From Ruminococcus callidus (GTDB lineage: Bacteria > Bacillota > Clostridia > Oscillospirales > Ruminococcaceae): a stretch of 31,113 bases of DNA. The position numbers and the translations under genes are program-made. The stretch lies in the NCBI RefSeq assembly GCF_020709055.1, contig NZ_JAJFCK010000029.1:1-31113 (forward strand), in the 5' to 3' direction. Shown piece by piece: positions 1 through 7,176 of the stretch (position 1 is the stretch's first letter; each line of letters opens with the position of its first letter). The notes under the pieces were generated by a model. It was not told where the DNA came from, made no database searches, and saw nothing but the letters and a program-made list of their open reading frames with translations.

Positions 1-11
1 CAGCTTTTCGA

Positions 12-45
12 GGGCGGAGCGAACAAGACCGCTCCGCCCTTGTGT
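12..45 (+). terminator. Intrinsic terminator of an upstream gene
   Basis: A perfect 10-bp stem (12-21 pairs with 30-39, GGGCGGAGCG / CGCTCCGCCC) with an 8-base loop is followed by TTGTGT. The T tract is weak, but the position before the purB promoter fits the end of a gene lying left of the window. Confidence 0.6.
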
Positions 46-66
46 CCCGCTTGCTGTGCTTTGATT

Positions 67-95
67 TTGAAAACGTTCCGGTGGAACGTTTTCAA
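67..95. repeat. 13-3-13 palindromic repeat, copy 1
   Basis: TTGAAAACGTTCC (67-79), loop GGT, GGAACGTTTTCAA (83-95): a perfect hairpin. A diverged copy with the same geometry lies at 3408-3436, and paired positions have changed together between the two, so it looks like a dispersed structured repeat rather than a terminator. Confidence 0.6.
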
Positions 96-121
96 CGGAT
101 TTTACCCTTGTTGAAATCAGC

Positions 122-212
122 GGACACGGCACGCCGTGTCCCTACAATGTGCACGGAACACCTCGCCAACTGCGCTCAGTTGGATCGGCCTTTTCGAGGA
201 CAGTTTCCCGAA
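122..212. repeat. Cluster of short palindromes between the upstream gene and purB
   Basis: Two clear hairpins follow each other: GGACACGGC-AC-GCCGTGTCC (122-141) and CCAACTG-CGCT-CAGTTGG (166-183). A weaker one (AGTTT/AAACT) lies near 200-212. No credible reading frame covers the stretch. It looks like REP-type intergenic repeat material. Function unknown. Confidence 0.45.
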
Positions 213-262
213 AACTCTCTGTTCCTGCACGATGTGTTTTGTGTGCTGCTCTTCCGTCCCTC

Positions 263-291
263 TTGCCAATTTTCTCAGAATATGCTATAAT
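263..291 (+). promoter_or_regulatory. Promoter of purB
   Basis: TTGCCA at 263-268 and TATAAT at 286-291 are separated by exactly 17 bp. The start codon lies about 45 bp beyond the expected transcription start, and I see no riboswitch or attenuator in the short leader. Confidence 0.75.
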
Positions 292-344
292 AAAATAAGA
301 AGCGATTCCGTCAACGGATTCCAAAAGAAAGAGGTACAAAAACT

Positions 345-1781
345 ATGCGTAATACCACAAGTTATGAGAGCCCGTTCTGCACCCGCTATGCCAGCGAGGA
401 AATGCAGCACGTGTTCTCCGCAGACAAGAAGTTTTCCACATGGCGCCGCCTTTGGGTGGCTCTGGCTCGTGCAGAGATGGAGCTGGGTCTGCCGGTGACA
501 CAGGAGCAGGTGGACGAACTGGAAGCCAACATCAACAACATTGACTATGATGTTGCCGAGGCAGAGGAAAAGCGCCGCCGTCACGATGTCATGTCCCACG
601 TCTATGCCTATGGTCAGGTCTGCCCCAAGGCTGCCGGTATCATCCACCTGGGCGCAACTTCCTGTTATGTGGGCGACAACACCGACATCATCATCATGCG
701 GGATGCGCTGGAGATCGTTCGCCGGAAGATGATCAACGTTCTGGCAAACCTCTCGAAGTTCGCCATGGAATACAAGGGTATGCCGGCGCTGGCATATACC
801 CACCTCCAGCCGGCACAGCTGACTACCGTGGGCAAGCGTGCCACTCTGTGGATGAATGAACTGCTCATGGATTTCCACGAACTGGAATACCGTATTGCAA
901 ACCTGAAGCTGCTGGGCTCCAAGGGTACCACCGGCACACAGGCTTCTTTCATGGAGCTGTTCAAGGGCGATACCGATAAGGTCAAGGAGCTGGAAGCAAA
1001 GATTGCCAGGGAAATGGGCTTCGACGGCGTTGTTCCGGTTTCCGGTCAGACCTATTCCAGAAAGATCGACTCGCAGATTCTGGCAACCCTCAGCGGTATC
1101 GCACAGTCCTGTAGCAAGTTCTCCAACGATATGCGTCTGCTCCAGAGCTTCAAGGAGATGGAAGAGCCGTTCGAAAAGACCCAGATCGGTTCCTCTGCAA
1201 TGGCATACAAGCGCAACCCCATGCGCTGCGAGCGTATCACCTCTCTGGCACGCTACGTGATGATCGACAGCCTAAATCCGGCATTCACCGCAGGTACCCA
1301 GTGGTTCGAGCGGACGCTGGACGACTCCGCCAACAAGCGTGTTTCCGTGCCGGAGGCATTCCTGGCAATCGATGCCATCCTGAACATCATGCTGAATGTC
1401 ACCGATGGTCTGGTGGTATATCCGAAGATGATCCGCCAGCGCATCATGCGGGAGCTGCCGTTCATGGCAACCGAGAACATCATGATGGACGCTGTAGAAA
1501 AGGGCGGCAACCGTCAGGAACTCCACGAGAAGATTCGCCAGTACTCCATGGAAGCCGGCAAGCACGTCAAGGAAGAGGGTCTGGAAAACGACCTGTGCGA
1601 TATGCTGCTGGCAGATCCGGCGTTCATGATCACCAGGGAAGATCTGGACAAGATTCTGAAGCCGGAGAACTTCACCGGCCGCAGCGAACAGCAGACCGAG
1701 GAATTCGTGGCAGAGTGCATCCAGCCCATTCTGGACGCAAACAGGGATATTCTGGGCGAACACTTCGAGATGAAGAACTAA
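345..1781 (+). CDS. purB: Adenylosuccinate lyase
   Basis: A cytoplasmic 478-residue enzyme of the fumarase/aspartase superfamily. It cleaves SAICAR and adenylosuccinate, releasing fumarate, and so acts twice in purine synthesis. The family signature SSAMAYKRNP is at residues 283-292, with the mobile catalytic-loop serine near its start, and a THLQPAQ motif carries a conserved histidine at residue 153. The length suits the longer type of PurB. The ATG at 345 follows an AAAGAAAGAGG purine tract and a good promoter. The gene stands alone, not in a pur operon. Its TAA stop is fused to a repeat that begins TAAGAGCTC, so the transcript would carry the repeat in its 3' untranslated region before the terminator at 2082-2127. 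Confidence 0.97.
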   Translation: MRNTTSYESPFCTRYASEEMQHVFSADKKFSTWRRLWVALARAEMELGLPVTQEQVDELEANINNIDYDVAEAEEKRRRHDVMSHVYAYGQVCPKAAGIIHLGATSCYVGDNTDIIIMRDALEIVRRKMINVLANLSKFAMEYKGMPALAYTHLQPAQLTTVGKRATLWMNELLMDFHELEYRIANLKLLGSKGTTGTQASFMELFKGDTDKVKELEAKIAREMGFDGVVPVSGQTYSRKIDSQILATLSGIAQSCSKFSNDMRLLQSFKEMEEPFEKTQIGSSAMAYKRNPMRCERITSLARYVMIDSLNPAFTAGTQWFERTLDDSANKRVSVPEAFLAIDAILNIMLNVTDGLVVYPKMIRQRIMRELPFMATENIMMDAVEKGGNRQELHEKIRQYSMEAGKHVKEEGLENDLCDMLLADPAFMITREDLDKILKPENFTGRSEQQTEEFVAECIQPILDANRDILGEHFEMKN

Positions 1782-2072
1782 GAGCTCGTGTTCATAGGCG
1801 TCTATCTACGTCTTTTCGGCAAATTTTGTTGCATACTGCGTTAAGGCAATACCGCACAAAGAGCGTTTGGCGATTTTGCACGCCATCTGCTTGCAAATTC
1901 CCCGTCATATTTCACAAAAATGCTCGTGAATACATCAAGTATTCACTCCGCTTTTTGTTTCATCTGACGAAAAATTTGACGACGCATCTGTCGCACAATC
2001 TTTGTGCGGTATTGCCTTAAAAATTCTTGCCATACGAAAGTATGCCTGCAAATTTTTGCCTTGTCTGCAAAA
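1779..2072 (+). repeat. 118-bp repeat, copy 1, interrupted by a MITE-like element
   Basis: Bases 1779-1843 and 2020-2072 together reproduce, with no difference, the uninterrupted copy at 30995-31112. The right part contains the hairpin CATAC-GAAA-GTATG flanked by AAAATT/AATTTT. The repeat begins on the TAA stop of purB, in the same orientation as the gene. No reading frame of note is present. Confidence 0.85.
1844..2017. mobile_element. 174-bp MITE-like element with TA target duplication
   Basis: The ends are a perfect inverted repeat, AGGCAATACCGCACAAAGA on the left and its complement on the right. The dinucleotide TA flanks both sides (1842-1843 and 2018-2019). The empty site is visible in the intact repeat copy at 31060. 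The centre contains GTGAATAC/GTATTCAC and further partly complementary arms, so the whole element can fold on itself. It is non-coding. A TA duplication points to an IS630/Tc1-mariner-type transposase acting in trans. TTAA is an equally possible duplication, because the bases are ambiguous. Confidence 0.8.
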
Positions 2073-2081
2073 GAGAAGAAA

Positions 2082-2127
2082 AGTCCCACCGGCACACGCA
2101 ATTTCCGTGCTGCCGATGGGGCTTTTT
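2082..2127 (+). terminator. Probable bidirectional terminator after purB and the repeat
   Basis: An imperfect stem (AGTCCC-A-CCGGCAC ... GTGC-TGCCG-ATGGGGCT) is followed by TTTTT on the plus strand. On the minus strand the same stem is followed by TTTTCTTCTC. It can end purB transcription and also any minus-strand transcript from the promoter at 2235-2262. Confidence 0.6.
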
Positions 2128-2234
2128 GGTTTTGTGAGAGAATGGGAGCAGGCGGTTTACAGCACCTCGCTCAGATAGGTTTTGATGGCATCCTCCATAG
2201 ACTGTTCCGGCACGGGGCGTCTGCTTCTACTCCT

Positions 2235-2262
2235 ATCATACAATAGTTACACAAAATGTCAA
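2235..2262 (-). promoter_or_regulatory. Minus-strand promoter with no full-length gene behind it
   Basis: On the minus strand TTGACA (2262-2257) and TATGAT (2240-2235) are 16 bp apart, behind an AT-rich stretch. The transcript would run leftward to the hairpin at 2127-2082. It holds only a very short open frame ending in TAA at 2161-2159 (from an ATG: MEDAIKTYLSEVL), with no convincing ribosome-binding site. Confidence 0.45.
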
Positions 2263-2300
2263 GCATATTTTAAAACATTTTGAAAGATGTGAGGCAAAAA

Positions 2301-3284
2301 TCAAACCTCTCCCGTTTCTTCCGGATACTGCATACCCCAATCCTGCCGGATCCTGGTCATGATCTCCATGACATCACGGGTGTATGCCAGATGCATGCAG
2401 TCGGTATCGCCGGCGACGGCACGTTCCATGTCCTCCACCTCATAGCGCAGCGCCTCCCGTGTGCTGCCGGCGGTGATGGTTTCCTGATGGCCGTCTGCGG
2501 TGTAGGTGATGACGGCTTTTTCTCCACGGGGATACTCCCAGATCTCCACGTAGCCGTTTTCAAAGGCAATGGTGCCCCGTTTGGGCTGCTTGGCGTGGAG
2601 GGAGAGCAGGACGGTCGCCATTTCCTCCTGGGGATTTTTCAGCAGAATGCCGGCGCTTTCGTCCACACCGGTGGGGGCGTACTTCACCTGTGAGAGAATC
2701 TCCGTGGGCTTGGAGGTGAAGAACCACCGGACAAAGGAGAGGGCATAGACGCCGATGTCCAGCATCGCACCGCCGGCGAGATTCCGGTTGAAGAAGCGGT
2801 TGGTCATGTCGTAGTCCTTGTAGCTGCCGAAGTTCATCTGCACCAGACGCAGTGCCCCCAGCTTTCCGCTGTCCATGATCTCCCGCAGTTTCCGGTAGAT
2901 GGGCATGTGGTAGATGGTCATCGCCTCCGCCAGAACCACGTGGTGCTCCTCCGCCAGCGCCAGCGCCTCCTCCAGTTCCGCACGATTCAGAGTGATCGCC
3001 TTTTCACAGAGGACGTGCTTTCCGGCACGGAGCGCCTGCCGGAGAAAGCCGATGTGGGTGTTGTGCGGGGTGGAGATGTAGATGATGTCCACGTTCGGGT
3101 CGGAAAAAACGTCCTCTGGCCGGTCGTAGACCTTGGAAATGCGGTACTGTGCGGCGAATGCCACCGCCTTTTCGTGGGTGCGGTTTGCCACAGCGTAGAG
3201 GGTCTGTCCACGCTTTGCCATTGCCTGCGCCAGTTCATGAGCGATGACACCGCAGCCAAAGGTTGCCCAGCGATAAGTTTGCAT
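2301..3284 (-). CDS. Gfo/Idh/MocA family oxidoreductase
   Basis: A 327-residue NAD(P)-dependent oxidoreductase of the glucose-fructose oxidoreductase / myo-inositol dehydrogenase family. The start at 3284 (MQTYRWATFGCG) follows AAGGAGG at the right distance. An upstream in-frame ATG at 3323 lies inside the promoter -10 region and is rejected. The N-terminal Rossmann fold shows GCGVIAHELA and the ANRT turn. The usual EKP loop reads CEKAITLN, which keeps the lysine and replaces the proline. The C-terminal half contains GGAMLDIGVYALSFVRW, typical of the family's substrate domain. The substrate cannot be told from sequence; many relatives oxidise sugars, sugar alcohols or trans-dihydrodiols. It has its own strong promoter and no operon partner. 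Confidence 0.9.
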   Translation of the reverse strand: MQTYRWATFGCGVIAHELAQAMAKRGQTLYAVANRTHEKAVAFAAQYRISKVYDRPEDVFSDPNVDIIYISTPHNTHIGFLRQALRAGKHVLCEKAITLNRAELEEALALAEEHHVVLAEAMTIYHMPIYRKLREIMDSGKLGALRLVQMNFGSYKDYDMTNRFFNRNLAGGAMLDIGVYALSFVRWFFTSKPTEILSQVKYAPTGVDESAGILLKNPQEEMATVLLSLHAKQPKRGTIAFENGYVEIWEYPRGEKAVITYTADGHQETITAGSTREALRYEVEDMERAVAGDTDCMHLAYTRDVMEIMTRIRQDWGMQYPEETGEV

Positions 3285-3314
3285 GGTGTGTTCCTCCTTT
3301 TCAAAGATGCCTTT

Positions 3315-3343
3315 ATTATACACAAGCAGCGGGCGTTTGTCAA
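3315..3343 (-). promoter_or_regulatory. Promoter of the Gfo/Idh oxidoreductase gene
   Basis: On the minus strand TTGACA (3343-3338) and TATAAT (3320-3315) are spaced by 17 bp, a full consensus promoter reading into the gene that starts at 3284. Confidence 0.85.
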
Positions 3344-3407
3344 TGAATGACAGTAGGAACTATTTAGAACTTTAACAATAAAAATTATCGTGCAGAAACA
3401 GAAGGAT

Positions 3408-3436
3408 TTGAAACTGTTCCGCCGGAATAGTTTCAA
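3408..3436. repeat. 13-3-13 palindromic repeat, copy 2
   Basis: TTGAAACTGTTCC (3408-3420), loop GCC, GGAATAGTTTCAA (3424-3436). Compared with the copy at 67-95, two base pairs changed on both sides and one became G-T, so pairing is kept. It lies between two divergent promoters. Confidence 0.55.
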
Positions 3437-3445
3437 CGCATCAAC

Positions 3446-3474
3446 TTGACAACTTCCTCAAAAAGTTGTACCCT
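3446..3474 (+). promoter_or_regulatory. Promoter of the GNAT gene
   Basis: TTGACA (3446-3451) and TACCCT (3469-3474) are 17 bp apart. The -35 box is perfect and the -10 box moderate. The gene starts 34 bp further on. Confidence 0.6.
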
Positions 3475-3508
3475 AAAACAAGAACACTGCCAAAAGGAGG
3501 ACGTTTCC

Positions 3509-4099
3509 ATGTCCATTCAGATTCGTTCCGCAGCACCGGCAGATGCGCCGGCGCTGCTTGCCATTTATGCCCCCTACGTGGCGCACACCGCCATTACCTT
3601 TGAATATGATGTTCCCGCAGAAGCGGAATTTGCCCGCCGTATCGCCGAAACGCTGAAAAGATACCCCTATCTGGTGGCGGAGGAGGACGGCGTTCCTGTG
3701 GGCTATGCCTACGCCGGAAAGTTCCACGACCGTGCCGCCTATGACTGGTCGGTGGAGACCTCCATCTATGTGGAACAGCACCGGAAACGGCAGGGCATCG
3801 GCAGACAGCTCCACGGCGCACTGGAGCAGGAGCTGCAGCGCCGCCGCTTCCTCAGCATGAACGCCTGCGTCGCCTGCCCCATGACGGACAACGACCCCTA
3901 TCTCACAAAGGACAGCATCCGGTTTCACGAGAAGCTGGGCTACCGCCTTGTGGGGGAGTTCCGCCAGTGCGGCTATAAATTGGGGCGGTGGTACCATATG
4001 GTGTGGCTGGAGAAACACATCGGCAGCCACGAGGGAACTCCGCTGCCGGTGCTCTGGGATACCGGCAGCACGGAAAAATTTGCGCAGCCTATTGACTAA
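3509..4099 (+). CDS. GNAT acetyltransferase, phosphinothricin/methionine-sulfone type
   Basis: A 196-residue acetyl-CoA-dependent N-acetyltransferase of the Pat/MnaT (YncA) branch of the GNAT family. These cytoplasmic enzymes acetylate the amino group of phosphinothricin, methionine sulfone or sulfoximine and similar glutamate analogues. The ATG at 3509 follows AAGGAGG at 3494-3500. The frame runs further upstream, but that part overlaps the promoter. The N-terminus has the family pattern IRSAAPADAPALLAIYAPYV and HTAITFEY. The acetyl-CoA loop is EQHRKRQGIGRQL, followed by SIRFHEKLGYRLVGEFRQCG. The gene is probably monocistronic, although a new promoter for the next genes overlaps its 3' end. 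The natural substrate is unknown. Confidence 0.88.
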   Translation: MSIQIRSAAPADAPALLAIYAPYVAHTAITFEYDVPAEAEFARRIAETLKRYPYLVAEEDGVPVGYAYAGKFHDRAAYDWSVETSIYVEQHRKRQGIGRQLHGALEQELQRRRFLSMNACVACPMTDNDPYLTKDSIRFHEKLGYRLVGEFRQCGYKLGRWYHMVWLEKHIGSHEGTPLPVLWDTGSTEKFAQPID

Positions 4100-4120
4100 T
4101 CCGCCGTTTTCGGGTATCAT
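4092..4120 (+). promoter_or_regulatory. Promoter of the lipoprotein-muramidase-manA operon
   Basis: TTGACT (4092-4097) and TATCAT (4115-4120) are 17 bp apart. The -35 box overlaps the last codons of the GNAT gene. The next start codon is at 4175. Confidence 0.5.
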
Positions 4121-4174
4121 AAGAAGTAGGAATTTTTTGCATCGTACTGCAATGGAATATGGGAGGAAAAACGG

Positions 4175-4402
4175 ATGAAACAACAGGGACGGCGAATTGC
4201 CGCACTGCTGCTCGGTGTCTGTCTGCTTGGCGGAACGGTGACGGGTTGTGCCGGTACGGGAAAAAGTACTGCTTCCAAATACCAGTGGAGCAACGTCGCC
4301 ATTGGCGGCGGCGGGTATGTCACCGGCGACAGCAATGTCTACGGCAGAGTTTACTTCTGTACCGACGGACGGGGAATCGTTATGGGTGACGTTGCCAAGT
4401 GA
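4175..4402 (+). CDS. Small lipoprotein resembling the end of a GH74 propeller
   Basis: A 75-residue precursor. Residues 1-25 are a lipoprotein signal peptide: charged start, hydrophobic LLLGVCLLGG, then VTGC with the cysteine as the probable lipidated residue. The mature 50 residues contain YQWSNVAIGGGGYVTGD and NVYGRVYFCTDGRGIVMGD. From memory of the family, the second stretch resembles the closing strand of GH74 xyloglucanase-type beta-propellers, where GDP-x-VYGRVY and TNGRGI-x-YGD are conserved. Nothing of the propeller itself is present. A GGGAGG site lies 7 bases before the ATG. The stop overlaps the GTG start of the muramidase gene by 4 bp (GTGA), suggesting coupled translation. It may be a remnant, a decoy or a small binding protein. 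Its function is unknown. Confidence 0.7.
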   Translation: MKQQGRRIAALLLGVCLLGGTVTGCAGTGKSTASKYQWSNVAIGGGGYVTGDSNVYGRVYFCTDGRGIVMGDVAK

Positions 4403-5184
4403 AACGAAAACATTACGGAAAATATATCGTCCGCTGGACGGTGACGCTGCTGCTTCTGGTACTGATCGTGGCGGGTGCGGTCTGGATTCCGCGCCTGCTG
4501 CACATCTTTCTCACCAGCACCGGCAGGCAACCGCCGGACGTGCCGGACACACAGGACTATCCGGTACAGGGGGCAGACGTGTCCTATTATCAGGGCAACA
4601 TTGACTGGGACGTGCTGGAATCGCAGGGGATCTCCTTCTGCTTCATCAAGGCGACTGAGGGCATCGACCACAGCGACACCCAGTTCCGGCAGAACTGGTC
4701 GACGGCGCAGGACTCCGGCATCTACGTGGGTGCCTACCACTTCTACCGCTTCGAGAACTCCGGCAGGGAGCAGGCGGAGAACTTTATGCAGCAAGTCCCC
4801 GTGACGGAGAACACTCTTCCGCCGGTCATTGACGTGGAGCTGTACGACGATTCCGGCATCCTGCCGGACGTGCAGGAAACACGGGACAATTTGCAGGAGA
4901 TGCTGGATCTGCTGGAGGAGCACTACGGCGTCAAGCCCATCCTCTACGCAGCTCCCAATACCTATCGCAAATACATCAGCTGTTTTCAGGGAGAGTACCC
5001 CATCTGGATCAGCAATTACTATTACCAGCCGTATTTTGACTGGACATTCTGGCAGTACACCGACTCCGGAATGCTTCAGGGCTATGACGGCGATCAGATG
5101 CACATCGACCTGAACGTGTATTCCGGCAGCATGGACGAGTTCCGGAAGCGGTTCGGGCTGGCAGAAAAAGGAGACAGAGAATGA
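4399..5184 (+). CDS. Membrane-anchored GH25 muramidase
   Basis: A 261-residue lysozyme-like enzyme of glycoside hydrolase family 25, which cleaves the beta-1,4 bond between N-acetylmuramic acid and N-acetylglucosamine in peptidoglycan. Residues 1-12 are basic and about 13-37 form one transmembrane helix, with no clear signal-peptidase site, so the catalytic domain is probably tethered outside the membrane. The domain begins GADVSYYQGNIDW with the conserved aspartate at residue 60. The strand VIDVELYDD supplies the catalytic acidic pair, and GAYHFYRF and PIWISNYYYQ are also typical. The start is GTG at 4399, overlapping the upstream stop. The 3' end overlaps manA by 4 bp (ATGA). A role in wall remodelling is inferred. 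Confidence 0.92.
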   Translation: MKRKHYGKYIVRWTVTLLLLVLIVAGAVWIPRLLHIFLTSTGRQPPDVPDTQDYPVQGADVSYYQGNIDWDVLESQGISFCFIKATEGIDHSDTQFRQNWSTAQDSGIYVGAYHFYRFENSGREQAENFMQQVPVTENTLPPVIDVELYDDSGILPDVQETRDNLQEMLDLLEEHYGVKPILYAAPNTYRKYISCFQGEYPIWISNYYYQPYFDWTFWQYTDSGMLQGYDGDQMHIDLNVYSGSMDEFRKRFGLAEKGDRE

Positions 5185-6158
5185 CAGAACCGATTTTTTT
5201 GCAGGGTGTCTGCAAAGACTACCTCTGGGGCGGAAACCGCCTGCGGGAGGAGTTCGGCAAGACCAGCGGGGCGGATAAGATCGCCGAGAGCTGGGAGCTT
5301 GCCTGCCACAAGGACGGCAGCAGCATTCTGAAAAACGGACCGGATGCCGGAAAGACGCTGCGGGAATATCTGGATGCCCACGGCACCGGCTTTCTGGGCA
5401 CCAACTGCGCCGGCTGTACGACCGTGCCGGTGCTCATCAAGCTGATCGATGCCAAACAGGACCTGTCCATACAGGTGCATCCCGACGATGACTACGCTAT
5501 GCGTGTGGAAGGCGAGCCGGGCAAGACTGAGATGTGGTATATTGTGGATGCCGCCCCCGGTGCTGCGCTGTACTATGGGGTGAAGCAGGCCGTGTCTAAG
5601 GAGGAATTTGCCCGCCGGATTCAGGAGCAGACCCTGCCGGAGATTCTCAACCGGGTGGAGGTAACCGCCGGCGAGCTGTACTTCATCCCCTCCGGCACGC
5701 TCCACGCCATTGGCGCAGGCATCCTGCTGGCGGAGATTCAGCAGAATTCCAACACCACCTACCGTGTCTACGACTACGGCAGACGTGGAGCGGACGGCAG
5801 GCTTCGCCCGCTGCACATTGAAAAGGCGCTGGATGTTGCTAACCTCAGCCCCCTTGCACCCACGGTGCAGTATGCGCCCGCACCGGTTTCCGGCGGAAGT
5901 GTGCGGAAGCTGGAGGCGTGCCGGTATTTTGCCTCGGATGCGGTCACGGTACACGGTGCGGTTCGCTTTGCCGTGGGAACGGAGTCGTTCCACCACCTGC
6001 TGTTCCTGTCCGGCACTGCCGTGCTGAAAACCGCATCCGGCAGCTATCCCGTGAAAAAAGGGGACAGCGTGCTGCTTCCGGCAGGGCTGGGCGAGTATAC
6101 CGTGACGGGCACGGAGGCGCAGTACATTGCGACCCGTGCAGACGAAAAATTATGTTGA
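5181..6158 (+). CDS. manA: Mannose-6-phosphate isomerase, class I
   Basis: A 325-residue zinc-dependent cupin enzyme that interconverts fructose 6-phosphate and mannose 6-phosphate. Zinc ligands are visible: Q98 and H100 in QVHP, E117 in KTEMWYIV and H175 in GTLHAIG. The catalytic-arginine region reads NTTYRVYDYGR. The length fits the short Firmicute type. It overlaps the muramidase gene by 4 bp and has an AAAGGAG site inside that gene. It would provide the first step toward the GDP-mannose made by ManC at 17692, although the two genes are 11 kb apart. It could equally serve catabolism of mannose, as the adjacent glucokinase gene suggests. Confidence 0.95.
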   Translation: MTEPIFLQGVCKDYLWGGNRLREEFGKTSGADKIAESWELACHKDGSSILKNGPDAGKTLREYLDAHGTGFLGTNCAGCTTVPVLIKLIDAKQDLSIQVHPDDDYAMRVEGEPGKTEMWYIVDAAPGAALYYGVKQAVSKEEFARRIQEQTLPEILNRVEVTAGELYFIPSGTLHAIGAGILLAEIQQNSNTTYRVYDYGRRGADGRLRPLHIEKALDVANLSPLAPTVQYAPAPVSGGSVRKLEACRYFASDAVTVHGAVRFAVGTESFHHLLFLSGTAVLKTASGSYPVKKGDSVLLPAGLGEYTVTGTEAQYIATRADEKLC

Positions 6159-6201
6159 CAATTCCAGATAATGGATTTGAAATATTGAGGAGGAAACACA
6201 T

Positions 6202-7146
6202 ATGAAGTATTACATTGGAATCGATTTGGGCGGTACAAACATTGTTGCCGGCGTGGTAAACGAGAGCTATGAGATCCTGGCAAAGGCAAGCGTGAAGACC
6301 AACCTGCCCCGTCCGGAGCAGGAGATCGCCGCAGATATGGCAAAGGTGACCCGTGAGGCAACCGAAAAGGCTGGTCTGACCATGGATCAGATCGAGTGGA
6401 TCGGCGTGGGCACCCCCGGTGTTGCCAACAGTGCTACCGGCATCATCGAATACTCCAACAATCTGGGCTTCCACAACACCCCCATGGTGAAGTATCTGGA
6501 AACCGAACTGGGCAAGCCCACTTTCATTGAGAACGATGCCAACGCCGCAGCATACGGCGAGTATGTGGCAGGCGCAGCCAAGGGTGCAAAGAATGCGGTC
6601 TGCATCACACTGGGCACCGGTGTCGGCGCCGGCATCATCATTGACGGCAAGATCTACAGCGGCTCCAACTTCGGCGGCGCTGAAGTTGGTCACACTGTCA
6701 TTTCCGTAGACGGCCCGCAGTGCACCTGCGGCAGAAAGGGCTGCTTCGAGGTATACTCCTCTGCCACCGGTCTGGTGCGCATGACCAAGGAGGCACTGGA
6801 AGCACATCCGGAGAGCACGATGAAGGAAGAGGAGCACATTTCCGCACGGACAGCGTTCAACTACATGCGTGCCGGCGATGCCACTGCAAAGCAGGTGGTA
6901 GACGACTACATCAAGTATCTGGCTGCCGGCATTACCAACACCATCAACATCTTCCAGCCGGATGTGCTGTGCATCGGCGGCGGTGTCTGCAACGAGGGCG
7001 ACCCGCTGCTGGTACCCATGAAGGAGATCGTAAAGCGTGAGGTATACACCCGCAATTCGGAGAAGAACACCGAGATTGTCATTGCAGCCCTGGGCAACGA
7101 TGCCGGCATCATCGGCGCAGCATTCCTGGGCAATGCACAGGACTAA
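6202..7146 (+). CDS. glcK: ROK-family glucokinase
   Basis: A 314-residue ATP-dependent sugar kinase of the ROK family, most likely phosphorylating glucose to glucose 6-phosphate in the cytoplasm. The N-terminal phosphate-binding loop is DLGGTNIVAGVV. The family zinc site CTCGRKGCFE starts at residue 174, preceded by GGAEVGHTVI with the zinc histidine. ENDANAAAYGE and GTGVGAGIIIDGKI are also standard. The ATG follows TGAGGAGG. It lies 43 bp after manA, and no strong promoter is visible in the gap, so it is probably in the same transcript. Other ROK members use fructose, N-acetylglucosamine or mannose. Glucose is the best guess from the Firmicute GlcK pattern. Confidence 0.92.
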   Translation: MKYYIGIDLGGTNIVAGVVNESYEILAKASVKTNLPRPEQEIAADMAKVTREATEKAGLTMDQIEWIGVGTPGVANSATGIIEYSNNLGFHNTPMVKYLETELGKPTFIENDANAAAYGEYVAGAAKGAKNAVCITLGTGVGAGIIIDGKIYSGSNFGGAEVGHTVISVDGPQCTCGRKGCFEVYSSATGLVRMTKEALEAHPESTMKEEEHISARTAFNYMRAGDATAKQVVDDYIKYLAAGITNTINIFQPDVLCIGGGVCNEGDPLLVPMKEIVKREVYTRNSEKNTEIVIAALGNDAGIIGAAFLGNAQD

Positions 7147-7176
7147 ACCGGACACAGAAAAAGGAGGAGTTCCGTC

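Noticed and set aside
42..290. Short plus-strand frame at the left end of the window
   Set aside because: It runs through palindromes and the purB promoter, without a ribosome-binding site or any protein motif.
4175..4402. Frameshifted 5' part of a longer gene with the GH25 gene
   Set aside because: The GTG overlap, the separate membrane anchor of GH25 and the different domain types argue for two genes, not a broken one.
6155..6183. Internal promoter between manA and glcK (TTGACA at 6155)
   Set aside because: The sequence 17 bp further on is TGAAAT, a poor -10 box. Read-through from the upstream promoter is more likely.
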